This document shows, piece after piece, positions 40,923-49,235 of a stretch of DNA of 64,000 bases. This stretch comes from Dehalococcoidia bacterium (GTDB taxonomy: Bacteria; Chloroflexota; Dehalococcoidia; Bin125). The stretch is from NCBI GenBank assembly GCA_022826965.1, contig JAJDTU010000005.1:124001-188000 (forward strand), read 5' to 3'. The position numbers and the translations under genes were made by a program. Within the stretch, counting starts at the first letter, position 1, and each line of letters starts with the position of its first letter. The notes below the pieces were generated by a model, which saw only the letters and a list, made by a program, of their open reading frames with translations, had not been told where the DNA came from and made no database searches.

Positions 40923-42263
40923 ATGCCCAAACGCCCACCCACCGGCTTCAACGTCCGTCGCGCCCAGCAACAGCGCATCGACTGGGACAATCCGCAGCCC
41001 CAACCCACGGCGCAGGCTGCCGCCACTCCAAAATCCCGCCCCGTCGGCGAAGTCGCCCGGCACATCAGAACCCAGCTCAAAGCCGACCCTGAGCTCAACG
41101 ACGTATGGATCGAGGGCGAAGTCCGCAGCTTCAATCGTTCCGGCGCCGGCCACTACTACTTCGATCTTGCCGACGCCGAGCAAGGCGGCAGGTCCGACGC
41201 CGCCCTCTCCTGCGCCTTCTTTCGGCGCGAGAACCGGGGGATGGCCGTGGAGCAAGGCGATCAGGTGCTCGTCCATGGCAGCGCCGACATCTACCTCCCG
41301 CGTGGCTCGCTGCAGATCATCGTCGACGACCTGCGCCCAATCGGAGAGGGCGTTCTCCAGGCCGAGTTCGAGCGCCTCTTCCGCAATCTCAACGCGGAAG
41401 GCCTGTTCAACCCCGAGCGCAAGCGACCGTTACCGTCGTATCCCCGCCGAATCGGCGTGGTGACGTCGCCCAGCGGCGCCGTCTGGCACGACATCCAACA
41501 GGTGCTGACGCGCCGCTGGCCGCTGACGTCGCTCATCCTCTCGCCCTGCCTCACCCAGGGCGCCGGCGCCGCCGAGTCCATCGCCGAAGCGATCCAGCGT
41601 CTCAACCCGTTGACTGTTGACGAGCCCGATGTGATCATCGTGGCCCGTGGCGGCGGATCGCCCGAGGATCTGTGGGCCTACAACGAGGAAGCGGTCGCTC
41701 GCGCGATCTTCGCCAGCGACGTCCCAGTCATTTCTGCGGTCGGACACGAAACAGATGTCACCATCGCGGATCATGTCGCCGACCGCCGCGCGCCGACGCC
41801 GTCCGCAGCCGCCGAGATCGCCGTCCCGGACCGGGCCGAGGAAGCCGCCCGCGTCGCCGGACTGCGCCAGGCCGCTGACCAGCAGATCGACGGCCGAATC
41901 GTGAATCTCTCGCAGCGCACGTCGCTCAACCGCGAACGGCTCGACCGCGCTGCCCCGCACCCACCCACGATGCGCATCGAACTCAACCGCCGCAGTCGAG
42001 ACCTCGATCAGGCGATCGAACGACAACTGGCCCTGCTGAGAGCCCATCACTCCGCCGCCGTGTCCAGGCTGAGCGCGCTCAACCCGCTGGCGACCCTGGA
42101 GCGCGGCTACGCCATCGTTTCTGACGAGACCGGGCAAGTCGTGACGGCAGCGGCCGACCTGAGCCGGCAACAGACCATCTCGATCCAGTTCGCGGATGGC
42201 AACGTCGCCGCCCAGACCACATCACGAGCCCGTCCCGCTGAGGAGGGACCACATGCCCGATGA
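40923..42263 (+). CDS. xseA: Exodeoxyribonuclease VII large subunit
   Basis: XseA is the catalytic subunit of ExoVII, which degrades single-stranded DNA from both ends to oligonucleotides. The 446-residue form from ATG 40923 has a Pro-rich lead and then the OB-fold (VGEVARHIRTQL to WIEGEVRSFNRSGAGHYYFDL). The catalytic domain carries RRIGVVTSPSGAVWHDI, VIIVARGGGSPEDLWAYNEE and SAVGHETDVTIADHVADRRAPTPSA, then a helical region and the C-terminal GYAIVSD. The frame stays open upstream into efp, but that part is low-complexity hairpin sequence. No close ribosome-binding site is seen, so the start is uncertain by tens of codons. It overlaps xseB by 11 bases. Confidence 0.94.
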   Translation: MPKRPPTGFNVRRAQQQRIDWDNPQPQPTAQAAATPKSRPVGEVARHIRTQLKADPELNDVWIEGEVRSFNRSGAGHYYFDLADAEQGGRSDAALSCAFFRRENRGMAVEQGDQVLVHGSADIYLPRGSLQIIVDDLRPIGEGVLQAEFERLFRNLNAEGLFNPERKRPLPSYPRRIGVVTSPSGAVWHDIQQVLTRRWPLTSLILSPCLTQGAGAAESIAEAIQRLNPLTVDEPDVIIVARGGGSPEDLWAYNEEAVARAIFASDVPVISAVGHETDVTIADHVADRRAPTPSAAAEIAVPDRAEEAARVAGLRQAADQQIDGRIVNLSQRTSLNRERLDRAAPHPPTMRIELNRRSRDLDQAIERQLALLRAHHSAAVSRLSALNPLATLERGYAIVSDETGQVVTAAADLSRQQTISIQFADGNVAAQTTSRARPAEEGPHAR

Positions 42264-42450
42264 CACCGAACGATCCTATGAGGAGATCGTCCAGGATCTC
42301 GAAGATGTGCTGACCGAGCTGGAAGACGGCGGTCTGCCCCTCGATGAGGCCGTCGACGCCTACGAGCGCGGCGTCAAGCTGAGTGAACGCGCGCAACGGC
42401 TGCTCAGCGAGGCCGAACTGCGCATCGAGACGTTACGCGAAGAAACCTGA
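42253..42450 (+). CDS. xseB: Exodeoxyribonuclease VII small subunit
   Basis: XseB is the short helical partner that binds the XseA arm in several copies. The 65-residue sequence shows the family pattern SYEEIVQDLEDVLTELEDGG, then LPLDEAVDAYERGVKLSERAQ and a final helix EAELRIETL. The ATG at 42253 is preceded by AGGAGG with 6 bases spacing, an excellent site, and lies inside the 3' end of xseA. The chain is slightly shorter than the usual 70-80 residues. Confidence 0.94.
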   Translation: MPDDTERSYEEIVQDLEDVLTELEDGGLPLDEAVDAYERGVKLSERAQRLLSEAELRIETLREET

Positions 42451-42460
42451 GGCGCGCCCG

Positions 42461-43240
42461 ATGACGCTGCGCATCGCCTGGTTCGCGACAGCCAAGGGCA
42501 CCAGTTCGCGCAAGCTGCTCAACGCCGCCCAGTCGGCCATCGACGCCGGTCGGCTGGACGCCGAGATCGTCTGTGTCGTCTGCAATCGCGAGCGCGGGCA
42601 GTGGGCTAACACCGATGCCTTCCTCGACGATGCGGAACAAGCGGGCATTCCGATCATCGCCAGCAGCTCGGGCGAATGGCGCAAGCGGGTCCATGGCGCG
42701 ATCTCGGATCCGTCCGCGGGACTGGCGTCGTGGCGACGCGATTTCGACGATCATCTCTACGAACGGATTCAGGAACACGCTCCGGACCTCGGCCTGCTGG
42801 CCGGCTACATGCTCGTCATCACGGACGTCATCTGCGAGCGGCTGCCTTGCCTCAACCTCCACCCTGCCTTGCCTGATGGACCGATCGGCACCTGGCAACA
42901 GGTCATCCACGAGCTCATCCGAGAGCGGGCCGAACGTTCAGGCATGGTCCTGCAGCGAGTCACGACCGAGCTCGACCGCGGGCCAACGGTCACTTGGGCG
43001 CAGTATCCGATCAGAGGGCCCGCATTTGATGCACTCTGGGAAGCCCACGAAGTCGACTCGGAGTTGGAAACGCCTCTGTTTCACGCGATTCGCGAGGCCG
43101 GCGCCAGTCGCGAGCCGAACTTCATCCTGCAGTCGCTCGAGTCGCTCGCCGGCGGAGCCGCCCAACTGCCGGATACCGATGCCCGCGGCGTAGGAACCGA
43201 GATCACGGCCCAGGTCGAGCAGGCAATGGAGCTCACATAG
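42461..43240 (+). CDS. Formyltransferase-fold protein, PurN-like
   Basis: The 259-residue protein resembles glycinamide ribonucleotide transformylase. It has the hydrophobic strand LGLLAGYMLVIT (111-121), LNLHPALPDGPIGTWQQVI (131-149) and TTELDRGPTVTWAQYPI (168-184). These supply the formyl-transfer triad Asn132, His134 and Asp172 at PurN-like spacing. It differs from PurN in its N-terminus (ATAKGTSSRKLL in place of the phosphate-binding SGxGSNL loop) and in an insertion around 75-105. It may act on another amine or have lost substrate binding. The start ATG 42461 lies 10 bases after xseB. No purine gene is nearby. The fold is reasonably secure; the reaction is not. Confidence 0.75.
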   Translation: MTLRIAWFATAKGTSSRKLLNAAQSAIDAGRLDAEIVCVVCNRERGQWANTDAFLDDAEQAGIPIIASSSGEWRKRVHGAISDPSAGLASWRRDFDDHLYERIQEHAPDLGLLAGYMLVITDVICERLPCLNLHPALPDGPIGTWQQVIHELIRERAERSGMVLQRVTTELDRGPTVTWAQYPIRGPAFDALWEAHEVDSELETPLFHAIREAGASREPNFILQSLESLAGGAAQLPDTDARGVGTEITAQVEQAMELT

Positions 43241-43304
43241 AAGAACAAGCCGTTATGTAAAGGTAATGCTGTGAATGATCTGTTCACGTGCATAGTCCAA
43301 TAAC

Positions 43305-43310
43305 TATATG
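43305..43310 (+). promoter_or_regulatory. Candidate -10 box in an AT-rich gap
   Basis: TATATG lies 8 bases before the ATG at 43319, within an unusually AT-rich stretch (43245-43320). If used, the transcript would begin within a few bases of the start codon, giving a leaderless mRNA. No Shine-Dalgarno sequence is present, consistent with that. TTCACG 16 bases upstream is a weak -35. Confidence 0.35.
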
Positions 43311-43318
43311 ATCGCCAT

Positions 43319-43603
43319 ATGACCGATCCCGAGCCTCCCGTGCTCACGCCCACGATCATCGAACCTCGCCCGAACGCGCTGCTGCCGGCGATCCGCGAGG
43401 ACCTGGCGCCGTTCCTGCCGGCACTGCGCAGCGCGGCCGGACTGATCGCTGCGGCGGCCGTCGCGGAGTTCACCGCTCGCTATGCTGCACCAGCGTTGAT
43501 CGATTCCGCGCGGCAGATCATCGCCCCGGCGCCGCAGCACAAGCAAACGATTCTTGTCGAAGAGCAGACCACGGTTCGGCGCAAGGTCACGGTCGTTTCT
43601 TGA
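43319..43603 (+). CDS. Small protein of unknown function upstream of the lamin-tail protein
   Basis: I do not recognise this 94-residue protein. It has a Pro-rich N-terminus (PEPPVLTPTIIEPRP), a central Ala-rich hydrophobic helix (about 38-58, RSAAGLIAAAAVAEFTARYAA) that could be an amphipathic or membrane helix, and a C-terminal strand-like tail rich in Val/Thr with RRKVTVV. The ATG at 43319 follows an AT-rich region without a ribosome-binding site. Its 3' end overlaps the next reading frame by 50 bases, suggesting co-translation with the lamin-tail protein. It may be a small accessory membrane protein. Confidence 0.6.
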   Translation: MTDPEPPVLTPTIIEPRPNALLPAIREDLAPFLPALRSAAGLIAAAAVAEFTARYAAPALIDSARQIIAPAPQHKQTILVEEQTTVRRKVTVVS

Positions 43604-45965
43604 ACTGCTAGCCGCCCTCACCCTCATCTCGAGTTCGTTCTTGCTTGCAAACCATCCCCGTTCGGTTTCGGCGTCCTTGACCCCGCGCCTGATCATCAGC
43701 GAGGTCTATGCCGTCGCCGTCACGTCCGATGTCTCAACCGAGGCTCATGAATGGGTCGAGATTCATAATCCGGAGCGATGGACCGTTGATCTGAACGGCT
43801 GGACCATCGAAGACTCTCAGGCGATCGCATCGCTGCCCGACCTCTCCATTGCCGGAGGAGCCAGCGTCGTCGTGGTCGGCCGTTCGGCGATCCTGGCTGT
43901 CCCGGCCGGGAAGACGCTGGTCATCCTGGACACAGCGCGGATCGGTACGGGGTTGCGCAATGCCGGCGACCGCGTCGCGCTGGTTGATCCGTACGGCGTC
44001 CGATACGACGCCGTGAGCTGGGGCGATGTACGGATGCCGCAGCATATGGATCCACCAGATGCGGGAACATCGATTATCCGCAGGCACGATGCAGGTCAAC
44101 GCATGTCGGACGAACCGACGCCGTGGCGTACGCGCGAGCTGATCGGCCCCCGACCCGAGCGTCACGCCCATCCGCGGCCCGATACCCAGGTGCGTATCGT
44201 CTCAGCGCGACTCGACCAGTCGGAAGAGCGCCCCGAGTCGGTGTCGATCCGCAACATCTCTGATCGGCCGCTGCGGACCGTCAACTGGCAGCTGACGGTT
44301 GGCTCATCCTCGGTGCGCGTCCCCTCGGTGCGGATCAACCCCGGCGACCTGTACACCATCACCGAGCCCGACGGCGAGATCGGCGGTGGACTCAGTCGTC
44401 AGGGCGGACACTTCGTGCTCCGCGACGCGAATGGCAACTGGCTCGCGACTGCAAGTTGGGGCGACGACAGGACATTCCATGAGCTGGATCTGCCGGATGG
44501 GGCAGAAGAGATTCACTTCAACCCGCTGGCTCGCGTGCATCCCAGAATTCCCTGGCATGAACGTTCCCACGACATGAACCGAACGATCGTCGGCGACCAA
44601 CGTCGGCGGCATTCGTTGACCTATCAGAATGTCCTCGGTGGCTCGGAGCGCCTCGCACGGGGGAGCTCGGCGCAACAGGAATCGGACCAACATGCCGTAT
44701 GGATTAGCGAGGTTTACCCCGCCGCTGGACAGGGCCGCAACGACGCTGCCTTCGAATGGTTCGAGATCACCAACTCGAGCGACGTTGCGGTTGACCTCGC
44801 CGGTTGGACGATTGCTGACAATCGCTCCGCCGATCCCCTCGACAACTTCGTGGTTCCTCCTCAATCGTCGGTGGTGGTCGCGGGCTCAGCGGAAGCTGCA
44901 GCAGAGCCTTCGTTCACCATTGGCGACGGACGAATCGGCAACGGTCTGGCCAACACAGGCGATCGGTTGACGCTCATCAATCCGGATGGCGAGGTCGTCA
45001 GCGCCATTAGCTGGGGTAACGACCGCACCCATGCCAATGTCAAAGCGCCGACGCCGGAACAGGCTATCCATCGCTCGGCTGCGAGCGCGGCGCCCACGCT
45101 CGCAGATCCATCCCCGGGGGAAGTCACCACGGCGGGCAAGCCTCAAGACTCGAACACTGCCACGGACCAGGGAGAGGCTGGCGACGCGCACCAGGGCGCT
45201 GCGGAGGACACCCGAACCACGCCGGCCGAGCAATCAAGCGAAGCACCTCAACCCACTGATTCGCGCATCGAGTCGTCCAGGCTGCGCATCACCGAATTGT
45301 TACCCGCGCCTCTGCCAGGAGAGGCGGAATGGGTCGAGATTCACAACCCGTCCGATCAATCGATCGAGCTGACCGGCTGGACCATCGGCGATTCGACGCG
45401 TCGCACTCCTCTCTCCGGAACGATCCCTGCGCGGTCCTACCTGGTCGTCTCGACGCTCGCCGTTGACGCTGCGGCGCCGGTACTGGTTGTCGACCGAATC
45501 GGCAACGGCATGAACAATGACGCCGACATCATCGAACTCCGGGATCCACAGGGCGATACGCAGTCCAGCATCCGCTACGGCACCGCCCAGGTGCCGTCGC
45601 CCGGCCAGGGACTCTCCCTCGCGTTGGAGCCCGCACGCTGGGTCGTGACGGCCGTTGCTTCTCCCGGCGCACCAGAGGTGACCGCGTTGCTCGACGACGC
45701 GTTCCGCTCTGCGAGTGTCAAGCCATCGGCTCCGGAAGGCGAGCGACTGCCGCTGGTCACGGAACCGCCGGAGCAAGGGCTCAACGCCTGGATGATTGTC
45801 AGCTTCGCGTTGATCGGTGTGATCCTGACGCTGATCGTGCGCCGCTGGCAACCCGAGCCTGAGGCGAAGGTGGAGCCAGACAGCGGCGCGAGGTATTCCG
45901 GTCCACCAACAGAACCGTCGGAACCAGACGAACAGGATCAAACCGGCGACAATCAACGTGTATGA
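43554..45965 (+). CDS. Secreted, membrane-anchored protein with several lamin-tail domains
   Basis: The 803-residue protein begins with a basic N-region and a hydrophobic signal segment (about 15-33) and ends with a membrane helix (about 744-764) followed by a polar acidic tail. Most of it should therefore be outside the cell. Lamin-tail (LTD) domains are seen at about 44-158, 382-490 and 576-680, each with ISEVYP/ITELLP, EWVEIHNP, LxGWTIxD and a GNGLxNxGDxLxLxDP-like strand. A diverged fourth copy covers about 210-305. Pro/Thr/Glu-rich linkers join them. Bacterial LTDs occur in surface and nuclease-linked proteins, but no nuclease is present. The TTG start at 43554 is inferred from the signal peptide; the ribosome-binding site is poor. 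Confidence 0.82.
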   Translation: MSKSRPRFGARSRSFLELLAALTLISSSFLLANHPRSVSASLTPRLIISEVYAVAVTSDVSTEAHEWVEIHNPERWTVDLNGWTIEDSQAIASLPDLSIAGGASVVVVGRSAILAVPAGKTLVILDTARIGTGLRNAGDRVALVDPYGVRYDAVSWGDVRMPQHMDPPDAGTSIIRRHDAGQRMSDEPTPWRTRELIGPRPERHAHPRPDTQVRIVSARLDQSEERPESVSIRNISDRPLRTVNWQLTVGSSSVRVPSVRINPGDLYTITEPDGEIGGGLSRQGGHFVLRDANGNWLATASWGDDRTFHELDLPDGAEEIHFNPLARVHPRIPWHERSHDMNRTIVGDQRRRHSLTYQNVLGGSERLARGSSAQQESDQHAVWISEVYPAAGQGRNDAAFEWFEITNSSDVAVDLAGWTIADNRSADPLDNFVVPPQSSVVVAGSAEAAAEPSFTIGDGRIGNGLANTGDRLTLINPDGEVVSAISWGNDRTHANVKAPTPEQAIHRSAASAAPTLADPSPGEVTTAGKPQDSNTATDQGEAGDAHQGAAEDTRTTPAEQSSEAPQPTDSRIESSRLRITELLPAPLPGEAEWVEIHNPSDQSIELTGWTIGDSTRRTPLSGTIPARSYLVVSTLAVDAAAPVLVVDRIGNGMNNDADIIELRDPQGDTQSSIRYGTAQVPSPGQGLSLALEPARWVVTAVASPGAPEVTALLDDAFRSASVKPSAPEGERLPLVTEPPEQGLNAWMIVSFALIGVILTLIVRRWQPEPEAKVEPDSGARYSGPPTEPSEPDEQDQTGDNQRV

Positions 45966-46726
45966 CTGAAACCGACCGCGTTCGCATCGCCGTCGCGATC
46001 GCAAGAAGCGGCATCGCTTCGCGTCGTGGCGCGGAAGTCTATGTCCGCGAACGACGCGTAGCCATTGACGGCCGGGTCACGACCGATCTGTCGCTCAGAG
46101 TCGACCCCGGGAACCAGCGAATCACGCTTGATGGCGAACCGCTTCCGTTGGCCGAGCCGCTCCGCTACTACGCCCTCAACAAGCCGCGAGGTGTGCTCTC
46201 GACCGCTCGCGACGACCGCGGCCGGCGGACGGTTGTCGATTTCCTGCCTGGAAACGCTCCGCGCTGTGTGCCGGTGGGACGGCTTGACCTCGAGAGCGAA
46301 GGGCTGATCTTGCTGTCCAATGACGGACCGTTGATCGGCACCCTGCTGCATCCGTCGGCCGAGGTCCAGCGCGTGTACCTGGCTGAGGTGATTGGTTCGC
46401 CGACCGATGAGTCGCTCGACGCCATGCACGCAGGCATTGACGACGAAGGCGAACACCTTCAGGCGAAACCTGCACGCTCGCGGCGTCCGGGCCGGATGCT
46501 GCGCGACCGTCGATCGACCTCGTGGATCACGCTGTCGTTGCACACCGGGAGGAAGCGCGAGCTACGGCGCCTGTGCGCCGCCATCGGCCACCCGGTCGTC
46601 ACGCTGCGGCGAGTTCGCTTCGGCCCATTGCTGTTGCGCGACCTGGAGGTCGGCGCTGTGCGTCCGCTCAGCCGACGCGAAATCAGGCTGTTGCGACGCG
46701 CAGCGGGGATTTCAGACGACGCCTGA
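45962..46726 (+). CDS. rRNA pseudouridine synthase, RsuA/RluB family
   Basis: The enzyme isomerises a specific uridine in rRNA. Its 254 residues have an N-terminal S4 RNA-binding domain (IAVAIARSGIASRRGAEVYV to RVAIDGRV). The catalytic domain has YYALNKPRGVLST, the catalytic Asp109 in VGRLDLESEGLILLSND, and HPSAEVQRVYLAEV. HTGRKRELRRLCAAIGHPV (where family members have GxxxQVRRM) and RVRFGPLLLRDL follow. RluB-like specificity (23S position 2605) is the usual partner in low-complexity genomes, but RsuA and RluF types cannot be excluded. It overlaps the lamin-tail gene by 4 bases and is followed by cmk. Confidence 0.92.
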   Translation: MTETDRVRIAVAIARSGIASRRGAEVYVRERRVAIDGRVTTDLSLRVDPGNQRITLDGEPLPLAEPLRYYALNKPRGVLSTARDDRGRRTVVDFLPGNAPRCVPVGRLDLESEGLILLSNDGPLIGTLLHPSAEVQRVYLAEVIGSPTDESLDAMHAGIDDEGEHLQAKPARSRRPGRMLRDRRSTSWITLSLHTGRKRELRRLCAAIGHPVVTLRRVRFGPLLLRDLEVGAVRPLSRREIRLLRRAAGISDDA

Positions 46727-46765
46727 CAAACTGAGCGCTGCCTTGTCGGCCACTACCATGACGCT

Positions 46766-47518
46766 ATGACCAGCGCGGCAGGTAGAAGTTGCCAACACCT
46801 CGTTGTCGCGATTGATGGGCCGGTGGCATCCGGCAAGACGACGGTAGGCCGCGAGCTGGCGAACCGGTTGGGCTGGAGACTGTTCGATACGGGCATCATG
46901 TACCGCGCCGCGACCTGGCAAGCCCAACGCCGCGGCGTGCACCTGGACGAGGAAGAAACCGTCACCGAGTTGATCCGCGATTCGGAGTTCACGCTATTGC
47001 CCGCCGCGTCGGGCGAATCGGTGGAGTTGGACGTGTATGTCGATGGCGACAACGCCACACCACACCTTCGCGACACGGCGGTCGAATCGGGTGTGCCGAC
47101 GGTGGCCGCGATCGCCGGTGTTCGAACGCTGATGGTTGAGATTCAACAGGCACAGGCCGCGGAAGGCTGCATGGTCGTCGTCGGACGTGACATCGGCACC
47201 GTTGTCCTGCCCGATGCTCCGGTCAAGATTTTCCTTGATGCCAGCCAGGAAGTACGCGCGAGACGGCGGGCCGCGGAGCAGCAGAACGGCGCCGACGAGG
47301 CGAGCGTACTGAGAGCGACGCAGCGCCGAGACGCTCGCGACAGCGGCAGACGCACCTCGCCCCTGGTCGTCGCGGCAGACGCGGTCTTCCTCGACACCTC
47401 CGAGCTGTCGCTCGACCAGTCCGTCGATGCGGCCGAAGCGATCATCCGCGAGCGCATGCCGGAACTCGTCGATGGCATCGCTAGATCAGCGGGCATCGCC
47501 ACGTCCGAGGAAGGCTGA
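46766..47518 (+). CDS. cmk: Cytidylate kinase
   Basis: Cmk phosphorylates CMP and dCMP with ATP for nucleic-acid and lipid precursor supply. In 250 residues the P-loop is DGPVASGKTT (17-26), followed by LFDTGIMYRAATW. The substrate and lid motifs are VVVGRDIGTVVLPDA, KIFLDASQEVRARRRA and RATQRRDARDSGR. The order rluB-cmk-plsC-ispH recalls the common scpB-rluB-cmk-plsC-ispH neighbourhood. The 11-residue lead before the first strand is slightly longer than usual. It lies 3 bases from plsC. Confidence 0.95.
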   Translation: MTSAAGRSCQHLVVAIDGPVASGKTTVGRELANRLGWRLFDTGIMYRAATWQAQRRGVHLDEEETVTELIRDSEFTLLPAASGESVELDVYVDGDNATPHLRDTAVESGVPTVAAIAGVRTLMVEIQQAQAAEGCMVVVGRDIGTVVLPDAPVKIFLDASQEVRARRRAAEQQNGADEASVLRATQRRDARDSGRRTSPLVVAADAVFLDTSELSLDQSVDAAEAIIRERMPELVDGIARSAGIATSEEG

Positions 47519-47521
47519 GGA

Positions 47522-48337
47522 ATGCGGCGACGAACCTATCGCTGGGTGACCCGTCAGCTGACGCGCCTGGTCTTTGGCGAGTACAAGGCGTTGGCGGATA
47601 TCGGTATGACCGGCATGCCGAACGCCTCGCGGGTCTGGTTTCTGGTGGCCGGGTTCTTCGCGCGCCTGGCCTTCATGCGAATCGTCCAATGCCAGTGGCT
47701 CTACTTCGAACGAATTCCCAAGGGCGGCGTGATCATCGCCTCCAACCATGTCTCGTCCGCCGATCCGGCGATGATGGCGTCCGCGATCTATCCCCGCTCG
47801 CCCAGATACATGGCGAAGGTCGAGCTATTCCAGAAGGAGCCGGTCCTCGGCTACCTGTTCGCGCTGTCCGGAGCGTTCCCGGTGCGTCGCGGCGCCGGCG
47901 ACCGGCTGGCGATTCGCGAGGCGGAGCGCCTGTTGCGCGAGGGGGCGGTGGTTGGCATGTTCCCGGAGGGCCACCGCTCCGACACCGGAGGGCTGATGCA
48001 CGCCCATTCCGGCACTGCGTTGCTTGCGTTGCGGACGGAGGCGCCGGTTGTGGCCGTCGGCATCACCGGTTCTGAGAGAATGCGAGCCGGTTGGCGGGCG
48101 CTCGTCGCGAGAACCAGGGTCCGCATGACCGCGTCACAGCCCTTCGTGGTCAAGCCCAAAGGTCGTAGGATTACTCGCGAAGACGTAGAGGAGGCGCACA
48201 CAGCGATCATGCGCGCCATTGCCGAACAGCTACCCCCCGCCTATCGTGGCGTATATGCACACTTGGTTGACGACCACGTCGACCGGGGTGATGACTCCGA
48301 CCGGTCCCGCACAGACAGACCAGGAGCAGCAGCATGA
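47522..48337 (+). CDS. plsC: 1-acyl-sn-glycerol-3-phosphate acyltransferase
   Basis: PlsC adds the second acyl chain to lysophosphatidate at the cytoplasmic membrane. The 271-residue protein has the catalytic NHVSSAD (75-81, H76 and D81), the substrate-binding MAKVELFQKEPVLGYLF, and MFPEGHRSDTG (146-156). VVAVGITGSERM matches the fourth acyltransferase block. A hydrophobic stretch at about 38-52 may help membrane association. Its C-terminal tail is polar and overlaps ispH by 4 bases. It uses the cmk-plsC neighbourhood seen in many bacteria. Confidence 0.92.
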   Translation: MRRRTYRWVTRQLTRLVFGEYKALADIGMTGMPNASRVWFLVAGFFARLAFMRIVQCQWLYFERIPKGGVIIASNHVSSADPAMMASAIYPRSPRYMAKVELFQKEPVLGYLFALSGAFPVRRGAGDRLAIREAERLLREGAVVGMFPEGHRSDTGGLMHAHSGTALLALRTEAPVVAVGITGSERMRAGWRALVARTRVRMTASQPFVVKPKGRRITREDVEEAHTAIMRAIAEQLPPAYRGVYAHLVDDHVDRGDDSDRSRTDRPGAAA

Positions 48338-49209
48338 AAATTCACCGCGCGAGCGACATGGGCTTCTGCTTCGGCGTCCGTCGCGCCGTCGACATGATGA
48401 AGGAGGCCGCTGCAAACGGGACGAGGGTCACCACGCTCGGCCAGGTCGTCCACAATCCTCAGGTGGTCGCCGAGCTTGAGCACACCGGGATCATGGTCAA
48501 GAACGATCGCTCCGCCGACGAAGTGGAAACCGACACGGTCGCAATCACAGCGCACGGAGTCGGCGAAACCGTCGTGCGAGACATTGAGGCGCGCGGGCTG
48601 CGGGTGATCGACACGACCTGCCAGTTCGTCTCACGCTCGCAGCGCGCCGCCAGGAATCTGGCCGAGCGAGGCTTCACGGTCGTCATCTTCGGCGACCCGA
48701 CCCATCCGGAGGTCAAAGGGGTGCTCGGCTGGTGCCGGGGTCGTGGGATCGTGGTCAAGGACGAGTCGCTCGAAGAACTCCCCGACTATCTGCCTGCGAA
48801 GATCGGCGTCATCTCGCAAACGACGCACACGCCCGAGCGCTTCGCCGCATTCGTCTCCAACCTGATGCGGGCGCGGATCGATCAGATCACCGAGATTCGC
48901 GTCGTCAACGTGCTCTGCAACGCCACCACCTCGCAGCAGGCCGCGACTCGCGACCTGACCGAGGATGTCGACTTGATGATTGTCGTCGGCGGTCACAACT
49001 CAGCCAACACCCGACACCTGGCCGAGCTCTCGCGCGCCAACGGCATCGAGACATACCACGTCGAGACCGCGAACGAACTCAAGCCGGAGTGGTTCGACGA
49101 TCATGAGGACATCGGTGTGACCGCGGGCGCGTCGACACCCGACTTCTCTATTGACGCCGTCGTGGCCCGCATCGAAGAGATCGATCAGCTCGCTTCGGCC
49201 ACCGCCTAG
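48334..49209 (+). CDS. ispH: 4-hydroxy-3-methylbut-2-enyl diphosphate reductase
   Basis: IspH makes IPP and DMAPP in the last step of the MEP pathway, using a [4Fe-4S] cluster. The 291 residues hold the three cluster cysteines Cys12 (GFCFGV), Cys96 (DTTCQFV) and Cys195 (VLCNATT). The diphosphate-binding His40 (VVHN), His74 (AHGVG) and His124 are present, with the proton donor Glu126 in THPE. GGHNSANTRHL and AGASTPDFSI are conserved C-terminal motifs. It pairs with ispE at the left end to show that isoprenoids come from the MEP route. Confidence 0.97.
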   Translation: MKIHRASDMGFCFGVRRAVDMMKEAAANGTRVTTLGQVVHNPQVVAELEHTGIMVKNDRSADEVETDTVAITAHGVGETVVRDIEARGLRVIDTTCQFVSRSQRAARNLAERGFTVVIFGDPTHPEVKGVLGWCRGRGIVVKDESLEELPDYLPAKIGVISQTTHTPERFAAFVSNLMRARIDQITEIRVVNVLCNATTSQQAATRDLTEDVDLMIVVGGHNSANTRHLAELSRANGIETYHVETANELKPEWFDDHEDIGVTAGASTPDFSIDAVVARIEEIDQLASATA

Positions 49210-49235
49210 TCGATTCCAGAACCGCGCAGCAACCG

